This document shows, in pieces, positions 32,098-35,341 of a DNA stretch of 35,341 nucleotides (position 1 is the stretch's first letter; every line of letters begins with the position of its first letter). A model generated the notes under the pieces. The model was not told the origin of the DNA. It was given only the letters and a program-made list of their open reading frames with translations, and searched no databases. Source of the DNA: JAEYFP01 sp964566545 (GTDB lineage: Bacteria; Bacillota; Clostridia; Lachnospirales; Lachnospiraceae); contig CAZMIX010000024.1 of assembly GCA_964566545.1 (NCBI GenBank), positions 1 through 35,341 of the forward strand. The letters run 5' to 3'. The position numbers were made by a program, and so were the translations under genes.

Positions 32098-33012
32098 TTA
32101 CCACAGCTCCTTAGGGTAAGCGCCGGACTCCTTTAATTTTACGATGGATGCCTGTACGAACGGCTTATCCTCCTGATAAGTCACGCCAAACCAGCGGTCA
32201 CCGGACTGAAGCACCTTGACCGTCGCCTTACCAGCCTTTAGCAGCTCATCAACGACAAACGGCAGATAGCATTCTGCCTTTAAAGGATTATTGGGAACCT
32301 CGCGCTCAAAAAATTTTGCAAAGGATAATTCGGCCTCTCGCAAGAAGCTTTTTGTAAAGCCCCACATATTCATGGAAGCGATACTGTCCCGGGGAATATC
32401 GGTATAATGCACTCCATCCTCCGTAAAAGCAGCGCCACGGGTCGTTTTTACAATTTTCGTCCGTTCGATAATATCCGTCAGATAGCCTTCTTCATTTTTT
32501 GTGCAGATCCCTCTTGAAACCGATCCGTTTTCCGTCAGCGTATTTCCGAGGGCATAACCCACCATCGCATAGCGCTGCTTTTCATCGTCCTTATTAGCCG
32601 AAAGATGATCATAAATGACGGAAAAAGCTTCCCTGCCGTAAAAATCATCTGCATTGATAACCGCAAATGAGCCGTCCACGGCGCTCTTGCAGCTCAAGAT
32701 CGCATGTGCCGTTCCCCACGGCTTTGTCCGACCTTCCGGTACAAAAAAGCCCGCCGGAATATTGGTCACTTCCTGATAGACATATTCGACCTGAATATGG
32801 TGTTTCACATTATCGCCGATACAGCTTTTAAAATCCTGTTCGTTTTCTTTCTTGATAATAAAAACGACCTTTTCAAAACCCGCTCTAACCGCGTCATAAA
32901 TGGAAAAATCGATAATCTTGTTTCCCTGCTCATCGATCGGATCAATTTGCTTTAGCCCTCCGTAACGGCTTCCCATGCCTGCTGCCATAATGACAAGTAC
33001 CGGCTTATTCAT
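32098..33012 (-). CDS. NDP-sugar pyrophosphorylase-like nucleotidyltransferase
   Basis: A 304-residue cytoplasmic enzyme with an N-terminal Rossmann-like nucleotidyltransferase domain. The pyrophosphorylase motif is MAAGMGSRYGGLKQIDPID near residues 9-27, followed by VIFSIYDAV-like DFSIYDAVRAGFEKVVFI and the later AVINADDFYGREAF, where the metal-binding Asp lies. Such proteins form nucleotide sugars from a sugar phosphate and NTP, but this subfamily has no fixed substrate. The start ATG at 33012 has CTGGAGGTAAGAAA upstream; the frame extends to 33069 without support. It follows the DUF1846 gene after 22 bases. Its place upstream of MBOAT genes suggests a role in surface sugar supply; weak inference. 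Confidence 0.82.
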   Translation of the reverse strand: MNKPVLVIMAAGMGSRYGGLKQIDPIDEQGNKIIDFSIYDAVRAGFEKVVFIIKKENEQDFKSCIGDNVKHHIQVEYVYQEVTNIPAGFFVPEGRTKPWGTAHAILSCKSAVDGSFAVINADDFYGREAFSVIYDHLSANKDDEKQRYAMVGYALGNTLTENGSVSRGICTKNEEGYLTDIIERTKIVKTTRGAAFTEDGVHYTDIPRDSIASMNMWGFTKSFLREAELSFAKFFEREVPNNPLKAECYLPFVVDELLKAGKATVKVLQSGDRWFGVTYQEDKPFVQASIVKLKESGAYPKELW

Positions 33013-33034
33013 TTTCTTACCTCCAGCTACCCTT

Positions 33035-34510
33035 TTAATAAAGCTTCTTTCCTTTTTTGATCGGCTCACTCGTCAAATCCACGCCGAGCCGCTTGAATAT
33101 TTTAATATCGACCTCCGAAAGCATAACTGACGTATGCACCTGACAGCCCTTCAGCTTCGGAAGCTGCTCCAACGCAATTCTTGCATTTTCGTCCGTCAGC
33201 GCCGAAATGGATAACGCAATTAATATTTCGTCCGTATGCAGTCTCGGATTTTTCCCGCCCAAATATTTGACCTTCAGCTCCTGAATCGGCTCGATTGCCT
33301 CCGGGGAAATCAAATGCATGTCGTGCTCCACATTGCCGAGATATTTTAGGGCATTTAACAGCAGAGCTGCAGAAGCACCGAGCAGATCCGTCGTCTTGGA
33401 TGTAATGATAGTGCCGTTCGAAAGCTCGATCGCAGCCGTCGGCACACCAAGCAGCTCCGCCCGTTTTTTTGCCGCAACCGTTACCTTTCGGTCGTCCGGA
33501 GTGATCTTCGCCTGCTTCATCAGCAGTTCAATTTTATAAACCTCGTTTTCATCCGCTTCCTCATCAACTACCCTGTTTAAAGTCGTATAGTAACGGCGAA
33601 TAATTTCCATTTTAGAAGCGGCACAGCATACCTCGTCATCGATGATGCAGCTTCCAACCATGTTTACGCCCATATCCGTCGGCGATTTGTAGGGATTCTC
33701 TCCATAAATGCCTTCAAAAATCGCGGTCAGCACAGGAAAAATCTCAATATCCCGATTATAATTAACCGTCGTCTCTCCATACGCTTCCAAATGGAATGGG
33801 TCGATCATATTAACATCGTTTAAATCCGCGGTCGCCGCCTCATATGCCAGATTAATCGGATGCTTTAACGAAATATTCCAGATCGGAAACGTCTCAAATT
33901 TCGCATAACCTGCTTTCATGCCGCGCTTGTTATCATGATAAAGCTGGGAAAGGCATGTCGCCATCTTACCGCTCCCCGGTCCCGGAGCCGTAATGACGAC
34001 GAGCGGCCTTGTTGTTTCAATATACTCATTTCTTCCAAATCCGTCATCGCTGACGATCAACGGAATATTAGACGGATAGCCGTCGATCGCATAGTGCAGA
34101 TATACCCTGACATTTCTTTTTTCGAGCTTTCCTTTAAATGCGGCCGCTGCCCGCTGACCCGCATAGTGAGTCAAAACAACGCTGCCCACATACAGCCCTT
34201 TATTTTCAAATTCCTGCATCAGACGCTGCACATCCTCGTCATAAGTAATGCCAAGATCATCACGCACCTTGTTCTTTTCAATATCTGCCGCATTGATCAC
34301 AATTACAATTTCGGCCTGATCTGCAAGCTGCAGCAGCATCCTGAGCTTACTGTCTGGCTCAAAGCCCGGCAGCACACGTGATGCGTGATAGTCGTCAAAC
34401 AGCTTTCCGCCGAATTCCAGATACAGCTTATTGCCGAACTTCCCGATTCTTTCCCTGATATGCTCCGACTGCGTTTTTAAATACTTATCATTGTCAAATC
34501 CCATCTTCAT
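33035..34510 (-). CDS. DUF1846 family protein
   Basis: A 491-residue cytoplasmic protein of the DUF1846 family. Recognisable stretches are GFDNDKYLKTQSEHIRERI at the N-terminus, KLYLEFGGKLFDDYHASRVLPGF, VVITAPGPGSGKMATCLSQ near residue 175 and DMGVNMVGSCI. The GPGSGK loop looks like a P-loop. The biochemical function is not established. I chose the ATG at 34510 because GGCGGAAGATAAG lies before it and the family N-terminus begins there; the frame reaches 34576 but that ATG is within the terminator hairpin of hsp20. The nucleotidyltransferase gene follows after 22 bases with a strong ribosome site, so the two are probably co-expressed. Confidence 0.9.
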   Translation of the reverse strand: MKMGFDNDKYLKTQSEHIRERIGKFGNKLYLEFGGKLFDDYHASRVLPGFEPDSKLRMLLQLADQAEIVIVINAADIEKNKVRDDLGITYDEDVQRLMQEFENKGLYVGSVVLTHYAGQRAAAAFKGKLEKRNVRVYLHYAIDGYPSNIPLIVSDDGFGRNEYIETTRPLVVITAPGPGSGKMATCLSQLYHDNKRGMKAGYAKFETFPIWNISLKHPINLAYEAATADLNDVNMIDPFHLEAYGETTVNYNRDIEIFPVLTAIFEGIYGENPYKSPTDMGVNMVGSCIIDDEVCCAASKMEIIRRYYTTLNRVVDEEADENEVYKIELLMKQAKITPDDRKVTVAAKKRAELLGVPTAAIELSNGTIITSKTTDLLGASAALLLNALKYLGNVEHDMHLISPEAIEPIQELKVKYLGGKNPRLHTDEILIALSISALTDENARIALEQLPKLKGCQVHTSVMLSEVDIKIFKRLGVDLTSEPIKKGKKLY

Positions 34511-34537
34511 CTTATCTTCCGCCCATCCATAAAATAG

Positions 34538-34557
34538 AGAGTCTGCCTGCAGACTCT
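34538..34557 (-). repeat. leader hairpin ahead of the DUF1846 gene
   Basis: AGAGTCTG and CAGACTCT form an 8-bp stem with a 4-base loop, followed on the minus strand by CTATTTTATGG. It sits 27 bases upstream of the start codon and could be an attenuator or the second part of a tandem terminator for hsp20. Confidence 0.45.
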
Positions 34558-34564
34558 TCTCGCA

Positions 34565-34605
34565 AATATTCGGCATGAGAGCAGCAAGCTCCCATACCGA
34601 ATATT
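34565..34605 (-). terminator. hsp20 terminator-like stem-loop
   Basis: Arms of 18 bases (34565-34582 and 34588-34605) pair fully on the minus strand with two G.U pairs, whereas on the plus strand those positions are mismatches, so the RNA user is the minus strand. The U-run after it is poor (AATATTTG). It lies 55 bases after the hsp20 stop. Confidence 0.55.
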
Positions 34606-34660
34606 ATTTTACCACACTTTGCGGCGTTATTCCATTGTAAAATCATTTCAATTGATTGAT

Positions 34661-35098
34661 TTACTTGATTTCTATCAGCTTTCGTTCCTCCACCTTCGGA
34701 ATCGCTTCCTTCTTTGGAATCTGAAGCCTTAAAATACCGTTTTCAAAGCTGGCATTGATATCCTCCTGGGTGACGTTTTCGCCGACGTAGAAGCTTCTCG
34801 AACATTCGCCCGTATAGCGCTCTCTGCGGATAAACTCACCCTTCTTATTCTTTTCCTCATTGCTCTCGCTATGTGAGGCGCTGATTGTCAAATATCCATC
34901 CTTAAGCTCTGCCTGAATATCCTCCTTTTGAAAGCCCGGAAGCTCCAGATCCACTTGATAGCCATCCGCAAATTCCTGCACATCCGCATTCATGCCGATC
35001 GACTTTTTCCCCTTCTGTCCATATCCAAATGGAGAAAAAAACATATCGCTGAAAAAGTCATCTACAAAATTGTCCCTAAAAATACTTGGTACTAACAT
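34661..35098 (-). CDS. hsp20: Hsp20/alpha-crystallin small heat-shock protein
   Basis: A 145-residue ATP-independent chaperone that holds unfolding proteins. After a short N-terminal arm (MLVPSIFRDNFVDDFFSDMF) the alpha-crystallin domain spans about 36-135, with YQVDLELPGFQKEDIQAEL, GYLTISASHSES, FIRRERYTGECSRSFYVG and the closing AsFENGILRLQIPKKE block. The C-terminal anchor motif is present in weak form. Length and domain borders are typical. AAGGAGGAATGACTT precedes the ATG at 35098. The promoter is canonical and overlapped by CIRCE, so HrcA is the likely repressor, and the roughly 155-base leader carries strong hairpins. Confidence 0.95.
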   Translation of the reverse strand: MLVPSIFRDNFVDDFFSDMFFSPFGYGQKGKKSIGMNADVQEFADGYQVDLELPGFQKEDIQAELKDGYLTISASHSESNEEKNKKGEFIRRERYTGECSRSFYVGENVTQEDINASFENGILRLQIPKKEAIPKVEERKLIEIK

Positions 35099-35176
35099 AA
35101 GTCATTCCTCCTTCGACTCAACTAAATAATTTCCCATGGACTACATGGTAACTCATATATTATCGTTCCCAGCTTC

Positions 35177-35217
35177 ACATTGATTTATCAATCCTTCGCC
35201 GGTTGATAAATCAATGT
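35177..35217 (-). promoter_or_regulatory. perfect 15-bp hairpin in the hsp20 leader
   Basis: ACATTGATTTATCAA (35177-35191) and its exact reverse complement (35203-35217) flank an 11-base loop, about 35 bases after the predicted transcription start and 78 bases ahead of the start codon. No pairing with the ribosome site is visible, so it is not a simple RNA thermometer; mRNA stabilisation is one option. Confidence 0.6.
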
Positions 35218-35260
35218 CCGCCTCCGCAAAACAAAACACATTGTTTGTTTTGTTATATAA

Positions 35261-35289
35261 TATATACCACACATTGTTAGCACTGTCAA
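35261..35289 (-). promoter_or_regulatory. sigma-A promoter of hsp20
   Basis: On the minus strand a perfect TTGACA (35284-35289), a 17-base spacer and TATATA (35261-35266) form a strong housekeeping promoter. The predicted start near 35253 leaves a leader of about 155 bases. Confidence 0.75.
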
Positions 35290-35303
35290 TGGGTGAGTGC
35301 TAA
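35277..35303. promoter_or_regulatory. CIRCE operator (HrcA site)
   Basis: TTAGCACTG, nine bases and GAGTGCTAA match the CIRCE consensus TTAGCACTC-N9-GAGTGCTAA at 17 of 18 positions. It covers the -35 of the hsp20 promoter, the expected position for repression by HrcA at low temperature. Confidence 0.85.
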
Positions 35304-35341
35304 TTTTATAAATTGTTTATACTTGCACTCAACTATTCCTC

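Noticed and set aside
34511..34576. N-terminal extension of the DUF1846 protein
   Set aside because: It spans a leader hairpin and the hsp20 terminator; the family N-terminus and ribosome site support 34510.

Overview
The window looks like a chromosomal segment from a Gram-positive anaerobe of the Clostridia, most likely Lachnospiraceae-like. The reasons are strong GGAGG-type ribosome binding sites, a whiA/rapZ/murB/hprK/uvrC block with an HPr-like protein, a CIRCE heat-shock operator, and a YesM/YesN-type two-component system beside a ChvE/MmsAB sugar transporter. This is an inference from gene content; no 16S or other marker is present. Nearly all genes are on the minus strand. No tRNA, rRNA, CRISPR array or intact transposon was seen.

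Layout. (1) 1-2375: a possible 33-residue hydrophobic peptide, a cyclophilin (-) and a Na+:alanine/glycine symporter (+). (2) 2394-8251 (-): a tight five-gene operon with an ABC ATPase, two ABC-2 permeases, a DagK-type lipid kinase and a large GT-C-like membrane protein. It is divergent from a DesK/NarL-type histidine kinase and response regulator (8367-10057, +) that probably regulates it. (3) 10058-10769: a scar-like region with a truncated 4Fe-4S protein, the start of a lost neighbour, and five strong stem-loops ending in a plus-strand terminator. (4) 10770-17672 (-): uvrC, hprK, a ROK glucokinase, murB, rapZ, whiA and an HPr-like protein whose phospho-histidine is glutamate (Crh-like). (5) 17673-17950: the operon terminator of the sugar transporter with an apparent ~95-nt 5' remnant of a class C group II intron right after its U-tract.

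(6) 17951-27340 (-): a sugar-sensing and uptake region. A membrane-anchored sugar-binding-like protein, a LytS/YesM kinase, an AraC-type response regulator and a sugar-binding lipoprotein form one operon. It ends at a terminator and is followed by chvE-mmsA-mmsB with its own extended -10 promoter. A switch-like pair of mutually exclusive hairpins lies between chvE and mmsA. (7) 27442-29337 (-): ftsH with a clear sigma-A promoter and terminator. (8) 29467-32001 (-): an MBOAT O-acyltransferase and an SGNH-like partner. (9) 32098-34510 (-): an NDP-sugar pyrophosphorylase-like nucleotidyltransferase and a DUF1846 protein. (10) 34661-35303 (-): an Hsp20 gene with a canonical promoter overlapped by CIRCE and a structured leader.

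How the parts work together. HprK, the Crh-like protein and glucokinase suggest a carbon-catabolite signalling cluster. The sugar region couples an extracytoplasmic sugar sensor to expression of a monosaccharide ABC importer. The ABC/DagK operon with its divergent two-component system looks like an envelope or antimicrobial stress module. The MBOAT pair is likely to acylate a surface polymer. Functions come from motifs and gene order read by eye; no database search was run.
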